Shown here: positions 41,115 through 49,072 of the stretch, piece after piece
Position numbering within the stretch: position 1 is the first letter of the stretch
How the letters are laid out: each line of letters begins with the position of its first letter
Origin: JAZPYZ01 sp045544455
GTDB lineage: Bacteria > Bacillota > Clostridia > Oscillospirales > Acutalibacteraceae
DNA: 64,000 nucleotides
NCBI GenBank assembly: GCA_045544455.1
Contig: JAZPYZ010000003.1
Location: forward strand, 62,001 to 126,000
Reading direction: 5' to 3'
Made by a program: the position numbers and the translations under genes
The notes under the pieces: model-generated
The model's database searches: none
What the model was told of the DNA's origin: nothing
What the model saw: the letters and a program-made list of their open reading frames with translations, nothing else

Positions 41115-41148
41115 AAAAAAGCATCCCGATTATGTTCGGGATGCTTTT
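41115..41148. terminator. Terminator shared by spoIVB and the AraC gene
   Basis: AAAAGCATCCCGA-TTATGT-TCGGGATGCTTTT. The AraC stop codon lies inside the hairpin. Confidence 0.85.
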
Positions 41149-41921
41149 GCATATTCTGTTGGGCTCGTTCCGGTATAGGATTTGAACATCTTTGAAAAGT
41201 GATAAATGCTGTTATAGCCGACGCTGAGCGCCACCTGTTCGATGGATTCGTAATCGCTGCGCAGGATAGCTTTGGCTTTTTTAACACGAAAATTATGCAG
41301 ATATTTAATCGGCGAAACGCCGTATACCGACTCGAACGTTTTGCGAAAATAGACGGTGCTGATGCCACACAGGGAAGACAAGTGCTCGTTGGTGATGCCG
41401 CTGTCGTAATACCGTTCGGTGATATATTCCATCGCCGGCTGCAGCGTTTTTCGCTTGTCTTTGGGGATGTACTCTTTGCCGATCGATTTGGATAACGTCA
41501 ACAAGACTCCGTACAGCACGTATTTACATTCCAAGGTATCGGTCACGTGCGGGGAATGCAAGCATTTTTCGATTCTCGAAAAAGCGTTGGTGATAAAACT
41601 GTTGTCGGCGATCTCAAACGAAAAGATCTGTTGTGCCTCGGTCGTGGCATCAAATTCGATAAGGATGCACTCGCCGGGTTCTACGCATTGCCAAGAGTAA
41701 GAGCAACCTTTGGGCAGGATCACGGGATGCAGACGATCCGACAGAATCGAGTTGCCGTCGACCGTATAGATCGTTTTACCGTTCGTTTTTAATGCAACAG
41801 CCCAACCGTTGCGGTTGTGTCGGTGGATGGTAATACCGACGGGAGAGTTTCTTAAACGGTTGGCAGAAAAAATCTTGGTTATGATTATATCAGCAACAGA
41901 ATTGACAAACAAGCGTATCAC
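41130..41921 (-). CDS. AraC-family regulator of the seven-gene catabolic operon
   Basis: 263 residues. The N-terminal cupin-like ligand-binding part (GITIHRHNRNGWAVAL, VILPKGCSYSW) is followed by the double helix-turn-helix domain (NEHLSSLCGISTVYFRKTFESVYG and QVALSVGYNSIYHFSKMFKSYTGTSPTEYA). It is divergent from the operon that begins at 42050, 128 bases away, and is the obvious candidate activator. The intergenic region is AT-rich but I see no confident promoter or operator in it. Confidence 0.9.
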   Translation of the reverse strand: MIRLFVNSVADIIITKIFSANRLRNSPVGITIHRHNRNGWAVALKTNGKTIYTVDGNSILSDRLHPVILPKGCSYSWQCVEPGECILIEFDATTEAQQIFSFEIADNSFITNAFSRIEKCLHSPHVTDTLECKYVLYGVLLTLSKSIGKEYIPKDKRKTLQPAMEYITERYYDSGITNEHLSSLCGISTVYFRKTFESVYGVSPIKYLHNFRVKKAKAILRSDYESIEQVALSVGYNSIYHFSKMFKSYTGTSPTEYAKASRT

Positions 41922-42049
41922 CTCTACTACATTTTAACAGAATAATCGCTAATTTGCAAGAACTACAGTATCATAATTGATAAAAATATCACAACTGACA
42001 TTTACAAGAAAGTGGGGAGGGAATATAGTGTATTTGAGGTGAGTATTAC

Positions 42050-42865
42050 GTGAAAACATTGTCCGGTATCCAAGCGCCCGCCATCGCAGGCGTTATTCGA
42101 GAAAAAACGGCGATCGCTGCGATTGCCGAAATCAAAAACTGTACGTATGGCGGCGCCGATATGATCGACCTTCATCTGTCTTGCTTGGAAAACAGCGATA
42201 CGGATACCTTGAAACAAATTATCAGTTCTTCCAAATTGCCGGTTTTGGCGCTTAACTACAACCAACTGTACGATTGGCGGGATGCCGGGTATGCGGAAGA
42301 GGAACGTGTTCAAAGTTTGCTGAGAGCGGTTGAAGCAGGGGCGGCGGGAGTCGATATGCAAGGGTATACCTTCCATCTGCCGTCCAAAAGCGGATTTTGC
42401 GGCGAAAACAAGTATTCCTTTACCCAAGGCAACCCCAAAGAGATCGTTACCGATGAAGCGATTATTGCAAAGCAATGTGAGTTGATCGAACAAGTGCACG
42501 CCAAAGGGGCAGAGGTGTTGCTGTCTTGCCATCCGGGTATCCCGATGAACAGCACCCAAGTGGTAGAACTGGCGCTGTTTTTGGAAAAACGCAATCCCGA
42601 TATTATTAAGATCGTTACCGGTGCGAGTAACGAAGATGAAATGGTTGAAAGTATAAAAACAATGCTGCTTCTTAAAAAAGAGGTAAAAACTCCCGTAAGT
42701 TACCATGCTAACGGCAAATTCGGCGGACTTACTCGAATTATCAATCCTGCACTTGGTGGTCAAATCGCTTTTTGTGTAGACAGATTTTCTGAAAGTTCTA
42801 CTCTGGAGCAACTTGATCTCAAAACAACCAAAGTCGTTATCGACAATTTACAAAAATTTATTTAA
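42050..42865 (+). CDS. Type I 3-dehydroquinate dehydratase-like lyase
   Basis: 271 residues of the AroD (beta/alpha)8 family. It keeps the family residues: GADMIDLHL (metal-free substrate-binding loop), His161 in LLSCHPG, the Schiff-base Lys187 in IIKIVTGA, and Arg229 in GLTRIINPALGG that binds the substrate carboxylate. Position in a catabolic operon rather than with aro genes suggests use on dehydroquinate or a related cyclic or keto acid taken from outside (inference). GTG 42050 follows GAGGTGAG. The first 590 bases look like the local genome in codon use, whereas the last 220 are much richer in A and T, an abrupt change inside one gene. Confidence 0.85.
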   Translation: MKTLSGIQAPAIAGVIREKTAIAAIAEIKNCTYGGADMIDLHLSCLENSDTDTLKQIISSSKLPVLALNYNQLYDWRDAGYAEEERVQSLLRAVEAGAAGVDMQGYTFHLPSKSGFCGENKYSFTQGNPKEIVTDEAIIAKQCELIEQVHAKGAEVLLSCHPGIPMNSTQVVELALFLEKRNPDIIKIVTGASNEDEMVESIKTMLLLKKEVKTPVSYHANGKFGGLTRIINPALGGQIAFCVDRFSESSTLEQLDLKTTKVVIDNLQKFI

Positions 42866-42891
42866 TCTGTGTTTTAAGGAGGGGAGTTGAG

Positions 42892-43641
42892 ATGAGAGAT
42901 TTAAAAGGTTTTACCGCCATGATTACTGGTGCTGGTAAAAATATTGGTAAGGATGTTGCATTAGCGTTTGCTAAAGAAGGTGCAAATGTTATTGTATGTG
43001 ATTATAACGAGGATAACGCAAAGGAGACAGCAAGAGAAATAGAAATGCTTGGCGTAGAGGCAATGACTGCTGTTTGTGATGTGCGTGACCGTGATGCAAT
43101 ATTTACATATGTTAAACAAGCAGAGGAAAGGTTTGGCAAAATAGATTTTCTTGTAAATAATGCAGGCGGAAGTGCCGGACTTTTAAATAAACTGACACGC
43201 TTTGTTGATGCAGAACCGGAAACTCTTGATTTTGTTTTGGATGTAAATATTAAGGGTACTTTTAATTGTGCACAAGCTGTTTTGCGTTCTATGATAGAAA
43301 ATAAATACGGAAAAATAATTAACATTTCTTCTATCGCTGCAATATGTGGGCTTTATGACAGAGTGGATTATGCGGCAGCTAAGGCGGCACAAATCGGTAT
43401 GGTGAAATCGCTTGCCATGGAGGTCGGCGAATATAATATATGCGTTAATTGTATATCTCCGGGTGCGATCAATAGGGAAGGTTCTCGTTGGGAACATATG
43501 ACTTATTTAGGAGAAAACGGTCATGCAGGTGACCCGAAAGATATTTCTGATACAGTGATTTTTTTGGCAAAAAATGATTATATAACCGGACAAAATATTG
43601 TTGTTGACGGCGGTAGAACATTAGGGCCCGGATGGAGATAA
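42892..43641 (+). CDS. Short-chain dehydrogenase/reductase
   Basis: 249 residues, classical SDR. Cofactor motif TGAGKNIG (residues 11-18), NNAGG, catalytic Ser in INISSIAAI with Tyr and Lys in YAAAKAAQ, and the C-terminal ITGQNIVVDGG. Likely oxidises a hydroxyl group on the pathway substrate with NAD(P). Strongly AT-rich relative to most of the window. AAGGAGG upstream. Lies 26 bases after the lyase gene. Confidence 0.92.
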   Translation: MRDLKGFTAMITGAGKNIGKDVALAFAKEGANVIVCDYNEDNAKETAREIEMLGVEAMTAVCDVRDRDAIFTYVKQAEERFGKIDFLVNNAGGSAGLLNKLTRFVDAEPETLDFVLDVNIKGTFNCAQAVLRSMIENKYGKIINISSIAAICGLYDRVDYAAAKAAQIGMVKSLAMEVGEYNICVNCISPGAINREGSRWEHMTYLGENGHAGDPKDISDTVIFLAKNDYITGQNIVVDGGRTLGPGWR

Positions 43642-43688
43642 GAGGAGCATTGTAACAATAAAGAAAATTATATAGGGGCGTTATTATA

Positions 43689-44684
43689 ATGAAATCAAAA
43701 ACAATAGTATTTACAAAACTGCAAACTGCCGAACTCATTGAAAAAGAAATTGGTACTGTTTCCGGCAATCGTGTCAAAGTCAAAATGGAATATACCGTTG
43801 TTTCAGGCGGTACAGAGCGTGCTAATATTATGGGAATGAATAATACATCGCAAAATTTTCCCATGTCGTTCGGTTACTGTGGAGTAGGTTATGTTACTGA
43901 GATAGGCGATAAAGTTGAAAAAATTAAAATCGGCGATAGAGTGCTTGTTTATCACGGAATACATACAGAATATAACATTGTGCCCGAAAGTGATGTAACA
44001 AAAGTTGAAGATGATAGCATTGACTCTCTTGAGGCTGCTTTCGTAATAATCGCTTCGATGGGATTGGGTGGTGTAAGAAAACTCGAATTAGAACTTGGCG
44101 AAAGTGCTATGGTTATGGGGCTGGGACTTCTTGGAATGTTTTCGGTTCAGTTTTTAAGACTTAGCGGTGCAAATCCTCTGATTGCCGTTGACCTTAACCC
44201 TGAACGCAGAGAATTGGCTTTGAAACTTGGTGCTGATTATGCTTTGGATCCTTCAGATGAAGATTTTGTGAAAAAGGTAAAAAACATCACCAAGGGAAAA
44301 GGTGTTAATGCTTGCGTAGAGGTTACAGGTGTTTCTCTTGCTATGAAGCAAGCACTTGAATGTGCTTGTTGGATGGCGCGCATATCTTTGCTTGGCTGCA
44401 CCCGTGTTTCTGACTGTGCAGTAGATTATTACCAGCAGGTGCACAGACCCGGTGTTAAGCTTATAGGAGCACATAACTTTGTGCGTCCCAAAGTTGAATC
44501 GTATCCGCACCACTGGACACATCACGACGATTGTAGAGCGATTTTAGATATGATTACAACAGACAGAATTAATGTAAAATCAATGGTTTCAAGAGTTGTA
44601 AAACCCGAAGAAGCTCCCCAAATTTATACAGAGCTTTGTAACAATAAAGACTTCCCGCTGGGAACGGTTTTTGATTGGAGATAA
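43689..44684 (+). CDS. Zinc-less medium-chain dehydrogenase
   Basis: 331 residues of the MDR superfamily. The nucleotide-binding domain is clear (AMVMGLGLLGMFSVQFLRLSGA, VDLNPERRELALKLGADYALD), but the catalytic and structural zinc cysteines of alcohol dehydrogenases are missing, and the N-terminal region (YTVVSGGTERANIMG) resembles the zinc-independent bi-domain oxidoreductases. Probably a ketone or enone reductase or dehydrogenase on the pathway. AT-rich, like the SDR. Followed 3 bases later by the Gfo/Idh/MocA gene. Confidence 0.87.
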   Translation: MKSKTIVFTKLQTAELIEKEIGTVSGNRVKVKMEYTVVSGGTERANIMGMNNTSQNFPMSFGYCGVGYVTEIGDKVEKIKIGDRVLVYHGIHTEYNIVPESDVTKVEDDSIDSLEAAFVIIASMGLGGVRKLELELGESAMVMGLGLLGMFSVQFLRLSGANPLIAVDLNPERRELALKLGADYALDPSDEDFVKKVKNITKGKGVNACVEVTGVSLAMKQALECACWMARISLLGCTRVSDCAVDYYQQVHRPGVKLIGAHNFVRPKVESYPHHWTHHDDCRAILDMITTDRINVKSMVSRVVKPEEAPQIYTELCNNKDFPLGTVFDWR

Positions 44685-44687
44685 GTT

Positions 44688-45695
44688 ATGATCAAAATCG
44701 GACAAATCGGTATCGGCCACAATCACGGCGAAGCGAAAATGAAGACGGTTCGCAAGTTCCCTGAACTGTTTGAAGTTGTCGGTTTTGCCGAAGAAAACGA
44801 AGAATGGATCCAAAAACGCGGCGATCTGGAAACCTACCGCGACCTGCCGCGCTTGAGTGTCGATGAGATTATCGAGCGAAGCGATGCGATACTGGTCGAA
44901 ACAGACGTGTGGAATTTGACAAAAACAGCTAAAATGTGTATCGATGCGGGCAAGCATATCCATATGGACAAGCCGGCAAGCGGCACGCTGGCCGAGTATA
45001 AGCATCTGCTGGATACGGCAAAGGCCAAAAATCTAGTCATTCAGCTCGGATATATGTATCGCTATAACGATGCGGTGTTAAAATGTTTGGAACATATCCA
45101 AAACGGCGATCTCGGTGAGATCTATTCCATCAACGCCGAAATGAGCACCTACCACCCCGACGCTTACCGTAAATGGTTGTGCAACTTCGGCGGCGGGATT
45201 ATGTATATTCTCGGCTCACACTTAATTGATCTGATCGTGTATATGTTGGGTAAACCCGAAAAGATAACTACCTTTTTAAAGCATTCGGGAATGGGCGGTA
45301 TCGACTTGGCTGATAACAACCTGGCGGTGCTCGAATACGAAAAAGCGTTGGCGCGTGTGTTTGTTTCATCGGTTGAGGTCAACGGCTACGGCAGACGGCA
45401 ACTGGTGGTATCGGGGAGCAAGGGCACGGTCAATATTTGCCCGATCGAGCGCCCGACCGTGATGACCTATTCGGATACGTCCATCGCCGATGCCACCTAT
45501 GAGGACAGAAAGATATTTGTTCCCACCAAGGATATCGCAGGCGGCAAACGATACGACGATATGATGCAGGATTTTTATGCATACATAACGGGCGAAAAAC
45601 AGAACCCTTTCACCTACGAACACGAATATGCCGTGCAAGAGGTGTTAAGCGAGATCATAGGCGGTGTAAAATTCTATGGCAAGAATATTGATTAA
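44688..45695 (+). CDS. Gfo/Idh/MocA-family oxidoreductase
   Basis: 335 residues. Rossmann start KIGQIGIGHNHGEAKM (a GxGxxH variant), the family MDKPASG motif with Lys near residue 88, and the second-domain substrate region GGGIMYILGSHLIDLIVYMLG with the catalytic His. Family members oxidise or epimerise sugars and cyclitols at a carbon next to a carbonyl with NAD(P). Codon use reverts to the GC-richer local type at its start. Its last 20 bases overlap the amidohydrolase gene. Confidence 0.92.
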   Translation: MIKIGQIGIGHNHGEAKMKTVRKFPELFEVVGFAEENEEWIQKRGDLETYRDLPRLSVDEIIERSDAILVETDVWNLTKTAKMCIDAGKHIHMDKPASGTLAEYKHLLDTAKAKNLVIQLGYMYRYNDAVLKCLEHIQNGDLGEIYSINAEMSTYHPDAYRKWLCNFGGGIMYILGSHLIDLIVYMLGKPEKITTFLKHSGMGGIDLADNNLAVLEYEKALARVFVSSVEVNGYGRRQLVVSGSKGTVNICPIERPTVMTYSDTSIADATYEDRKIFVPTKDIAGGKRYDDMMQDFYAYITGEKQNPFTYEHEYAVQEVLSEIIGGVKFYGKNID

Positions 45696-46743
45696 AAACG
45701 GCAGGGTCTGGGATGGCGAAAGATTCTTTTTTGCGGATGTTCTTACCGAAGGAAAAGTGATTGCCAACATCAGCGAAAACATAACCGATAATGCGGATTT
45801 TGTTTATGATGCAAAAGGTAAAACCGTTTCGGTAGGGCTTGTTGATGTTCACGTTCATATGAAAGGAATCGCTTCGGAAACATTCGGGATCGATCCGCAT
45901 ATGAGCAGTTTCCCGTTTGGCGTTACTGCGGTAAACGATGCAGGCAGCACTCAAGGGGACAGGGCGTTGTTGAATGCATTCGCCGTCAAAAACACCGTTT
46001 TTGTCGCAACGGAGATACGGGACAATCATTTTGACAGCTCGTTTACGGAAACGTTGCTTCAAACGTACGGCGATAAAGCAACAGGAATTAAAGTATATTT
46101 TGATACTACCGGCACAAAGGTTAGCGATATAACGCCTTTGAGAGAAATTTGCGATTATGCGAACGGCAAAGGCTTAAAAGTGATGGTGCATTGTTCCCAT
46201 TCGCCGACTTCGATGGTGGAGATCGTGCGCACGTTGTCGGCAGGGGATATTCTCACCCACATCTATCACGGCGGGGAACATTCCTGCACCGAAAATGATT
46301 TTGAAGCATTTAAAATTGCAAAGGATAAAGGTGTTATTCTTGACGCTGGCTTTGCAGGACACGTGCATACAGACTTTTCAAACTTAAAAAGTGCGATACA
46401 GGCAGGATTTTTGCCCGATACAATAAGTACCGATATTACCTGTTGCAGTGCATATAAACGTGGCGGCAGATACGGAATGACAATGTGTATGAGTATGGCC
46501 AAAACAGTCGGTATGCTTGAGGAAGATATTTTCAGGGCGGTAACTTCAACACCTGCCAGGGTGCTTGGAAAAGAAATTGAATGGGGATATCTGAAAGAGG
46601 GCAGATGCGCCGATATGGCGGTTTTTGATTACACCAATGAAGGCTTTAATCTGACCGATAACGATGGAAACCGTTTGCACAGTCCTACGGGGTATCGGTG
46701 CGTGCTGACGGTGTCGGACGGCCAGGTCATATACAGAGATTAA
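45676..46743 (+). CDS. Amidohydrolase (dihydroorotase/deacetylase-like)
   Basis: 355 residues. Metal ligands of the TIM-barrel amidohydrolases are visible: DVHVHMKG (first His pair), the Lys in GIKVYFD that would be carboxylated, His in MVHCSHSP, and HIYHGGEH; the final Asp is in STDITC. The DAGSTQGD string is typical of the EF_0837/deacetylase-type subgroup, which cleaves amide bonds of N-acyl amino acids or amino sugars. Its presence argues that the operon substrate contains nitrogen or a lactam/lactone (inference). Overlaps the preceding gene, so translation is coupled. Confidence 0.88.
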   Translation: MARILIKNGRVWDGERFFFADVLTEGKVIANISENITDNADFVYDAKGKTVSVGLVDVHVHMKGIASETFGIDPHMSSFPFGVTAVNDAGSTQGDRALLNAFAVKNTVFVATEIRDNHFDSSFTETLLQTYGDKATGIKVYFDTTGTKVSDITPLREICDYANGKGLKVMVHCSHSPTSMVEIVRTLSAGDILTHIYHGGEHSCTENDFEAFKIAKDKGVILDAGFAGHVHTDFSNLKSAIQAGFLPDTISTDITCCSAYKRGGRYGMTMCMSMAKTVGMLEEDIFRAVTSTPARVLGKEIEWGYLKEGRCADMAVFDYTNEGFNLTDNDGNRLHSPTGYRCVLTVSDGQVIYRD

Positions 46744-46761
46744 AAAACGGAGGTATGTAAA

Positions 46762-47769
46762 ATGAGTAAAAAGGTTTTGGTGTTGGGTTCGACGGGTGCA
46801 ATGGGACAGTATCTGGTTCCGTATCTGGCGGATATGGGGTATGCCGTTACGGCCGTTTCATTGGACGATGAAACGCCGTATAATGAACGTGTAACATGTA
46901 TCAAGGGGAACGCCAAGGATACCGACTTTTTGCGTGCGTTGCTTTCGCAAAAATTTGACGGTGTCGTGGACTTTATGATTTACGGCCAGCGCGATTTCAA
47001 ACACTATTACAAACTGTTTTTGGACAATACCGAGCACTATATCTTCCTTTCCTCGTGCCGCATTTATGCCAACGAAGAAGTCCCCATCAAGGAAACGTCC
47101 CCGCGTTTGCTCGACTATTCGGAAGATGAGAAACTGCTTGCTTCGAACGACTATTGCATCTATAAAGCAAAATCGGAAAACATATTAATGTTGTCGGATT
47201 ATACCAATTGGACCATCGTTCGTCCTGCGACCACATTCTCAAAAATGCGCTACCAGCTGGTCACCTTAGAGGCAGTCAACACGGTGGGTCGAGCACAAAA
47301 AGGCAAAAAGGTGGTCCTGCCCATTCAGGCAAAGGACAAACCCGCAACGCTGTGCTGGGCGGGCGACGTTTCGATGATGATCGCAAAACTGTTATTTAAT
47401 GAAGAAGCGAAGAGAGAGATCTTCAACGTTTGCTCTGCAGAACACCGCACTTGGGGCGAAATCGCCGAGTATTACCGTGATATCGTCGGGTTGGAATCGG
47501 TTTGGGTGGACAAGGAAGACTATCTGAAAATACTGGACCCCGATGTGGAACTCGCAAGGCGTTGGCAACTCGAATACGCCAGAATGTTCAACCGCATCAC
47601 CGATAATTCTAAGGTGTTGCAGGTAACGGGGATGAAGCAGGAAAAGCTGATGTCTTTATACGACGCTTTGAAAATGATGATCGAAGCCGTGCCCGAAGGA
47701 TATGCATTTCCCGAAACGGATGTCGGGCGCAGAATGGATGCCTATTTGGAAAAACACGGCTTGAACTGA
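46762..47769 (+). CDS. NAD-dependent epimerase/dehydratase-like protein
   Basis: 335 residues of the extended SDR family. It begins with the dinucleotide motif VLGSTGAMGQYL, but the active-site YxxxK is only tentatively matched (YCIYKAKSE, about residues 133-141). The family includes nucleotide-sugar epimerases and isoflavone-reductase-like proteins. Reaction unknown; in context it could isomerise or reduce an intermediate. GGAGG upstream; 18 bases after the amidohydrolase. Confidence 0.85.
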   Translation: MSKKVLVLGSTGAMGQYLVPYLADMGYAVTAVSLDDETPYNERVTCIKGNAKDTDFLRALLSQKFDGVVDFMIYGQRDFKHYYKLFLDNTEHYIFLSSCRIYANEEVPIKETSPRLLDYSEDEKLLASNDYCIYKAKSENILMLSDYTNWTIVRPATTFSKMRYQLVTLEAVNTVGRAQKGKKVVLPIQAKDKPATLCWAGDVSMMIAKLLFNEEAKREIFNVCSAEHRTWGEIAEYYRDIVGLESVWVDKEDYLKILDPDVELARRWQLEYARMFNRITDNSKVLQVTGMKQEKLMSLYDALKMMIEAVPEGYAFPETDVGRRMDAYLEKHGLN

Positions 47770-47782
47770 AAGGGATACCGTT

Positions 47783-48766
47783 ATGAAAGCAATGTTGGTA
47801 GATGAACATAGAAACCTGGTGTGGTCGGATGTGGCAGACCCCGAAATGAAAGCGGATGAAGTTTTAGTTAAAATTCACGCCGCTGCTTTAAACAGAGCAG
47901 ATTTACTTCAAAGGCAGGGCAAATATCCGTCACCCGCAGGTTGTCCCGAATGGATGGGGCTGGAAATTGCAGGTGAAATAGTAGGGCTTGGAGCAGATGT
48001 TACGAATTGGAAAATCGGCGATAAGGTTTGTGCTTTGCTCGGTGGCGGCGGCTATGCCGAATACGTTGCCGTGAAATACGATATGCTGATGCCGATTCCA
48101 AAAGGTCTTTCTATGGAAGAAGCGGCGGCACTTCCCGAGGCATACGCCACGTCGTATCTCAATCTGTTTATCGAAGGACATTTGGAGTCGGGTCAAACCG
48201 CGTTTATCCCCGCAGGGGCAAGCGGTCTGGCAAGCGTTGCCATCCCGATGGCAAAAGCGTTTGGAGCAAGAGTTATTACGTCTGTTTTATCGGATGAAAT
48301 TGCAGAAAAGATTAAGCCTTTAGGTGCAGATGTAATTATTAACTCAACTACCCAAGATGTTGCAGAAGTCTTGAAGGCAAAGGAAGAAAACGGTACCCCC
48401 GTGAATGTGTCCATGGACTGCTTGTGTGGTGAGACTTTAGGTAAAAGTTTACCCTTTATGGCAAGAGGTGGATATTGGATAGTCATTTCTACTCTTGCAG
48501 GGGTAGAAACGAATATTCAACTTCGCCCTTTGCTTACTAAAGGTTTGCATTTGGTAGGCTCAATGCTTCGAAACCGTACACCTGAATTTAAGGCATATAT
48601 TTTAAGTGAGTTAGTTGAAAAGGTTTGGCCTAAAATTGAAAGCGGTGCAATCAAACCGTCTATCTATAAGATTTTGCCTATTGGGCAAGCCGAAGAAGCA
48701 CACGCTATTTTAGAACGAGGCGAAAATGTCGGCAAAGTAGTGTTACAAGTTTTCAAAGAAAACTAA
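47783..48766 (+). CDS. Quinone oxidoreductase-like MDR (PIG3/QOR family)
   Basis: 327 residues. NRADLLQRQGKYPSPAGCPEWMGLEIAGEI is diagnostic of the PIG3/QOR group, and the nucleotide-binding part contains GASGLASVAIPMAKAFGA. Zinc ligands are absent. Likely an NADPH-dependent enone or quinone reductase. Composition changes within the gene: the middle (about 48050-48260) is GC-rich and the 3' third is AT-rich. The stop is 26 bases from the spoIVB-like fragment, so the operon ends abruptly there with no terminator of its own. Confidence 0.92.
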   Translation: MKAMLVDEHRNLVWSDVADPEMKADEVLVKIHAAALNRADLLQRQGKYPSPAGCPEWMGLEIAGEIVGLGADVTNWKIGDKVCALLGGGGYAEYVAVKYDMLMPIPKGLSMEEAAALPEAYATSYLNLFIEGHLESGQTAFIPAGASGLASVAIPMAKAFGARVITSVLSDEIAEKIKPLGADVIINSTTQDVAEVLKAKEENGTPVNVSMDCLCGETLGKSLPFMARGGYWIVISTLAGVETNIQLRPLLTKGLHLVGSMLRNRTPEFKAYILSELVEKVWPKIESGAIKPSIYKILPIGQAEEAHAILERGENVGKVVLQVFKEN

Positions 48767-48792
48767 ATTATTGGTCCTAACTTGACACACAC

Positions 48793-48948
48793 GTGAGCGG
48801 ATCGCCCATCCTGCAGGATGGGGCGCTGGTGGGCGCTGTGACGCACGTGTTTGTCGGCGACCCGACCAAAGGATACGGCATTTTCGCCGAAACCATGCTC
48901 GACGCTGCCGGTAACGCACGGGCCGGCGAGATGAAAGAAGCGTCATAA
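48793..48948 (+). pseudogene. 3'-terminal fragment of a second, divergent spoIVB
   Basis: 52 codons beginning VSGSPILQDGALVG and ending in a TAA match the end of SpoIVB at 40960-41112: 34 of the first 39 residues agree by eye, but with many synonymous changes, so it is not a recent copy. The upstream 350 codons are missing. It is followed by its own terminator. It marks the right edge of the 41.1-48.8 kb island. Confidence 0.88.
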
Positions 48949-48984
48949 AAAAGCAGGCAAACCATAACGGTTTGCCTGCTTTTT
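48947..48984. terminator. Terminator after the spoIVB fragment
   Basis: Stem AAAAAGCAGGCAAACC and complement, 5-base loop, T5. It would end the catabolic operon transcript. Confidence 0.9.
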
Positions 48985-49072
48985 CGATGATTAACGAATA
49001 CACGGTTTTTTAATTGCGTTTTAAAAGAAAAACTGGTATCCTATACTTACAGTCGACGAAAGGAGTGGCTTT

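Noticed and set aside
48783..48788. TTGACA just before the spoIVB fragment as a promoter
   Set aside because: No -10 box at suitable distance, and what follows is a gene remnant.
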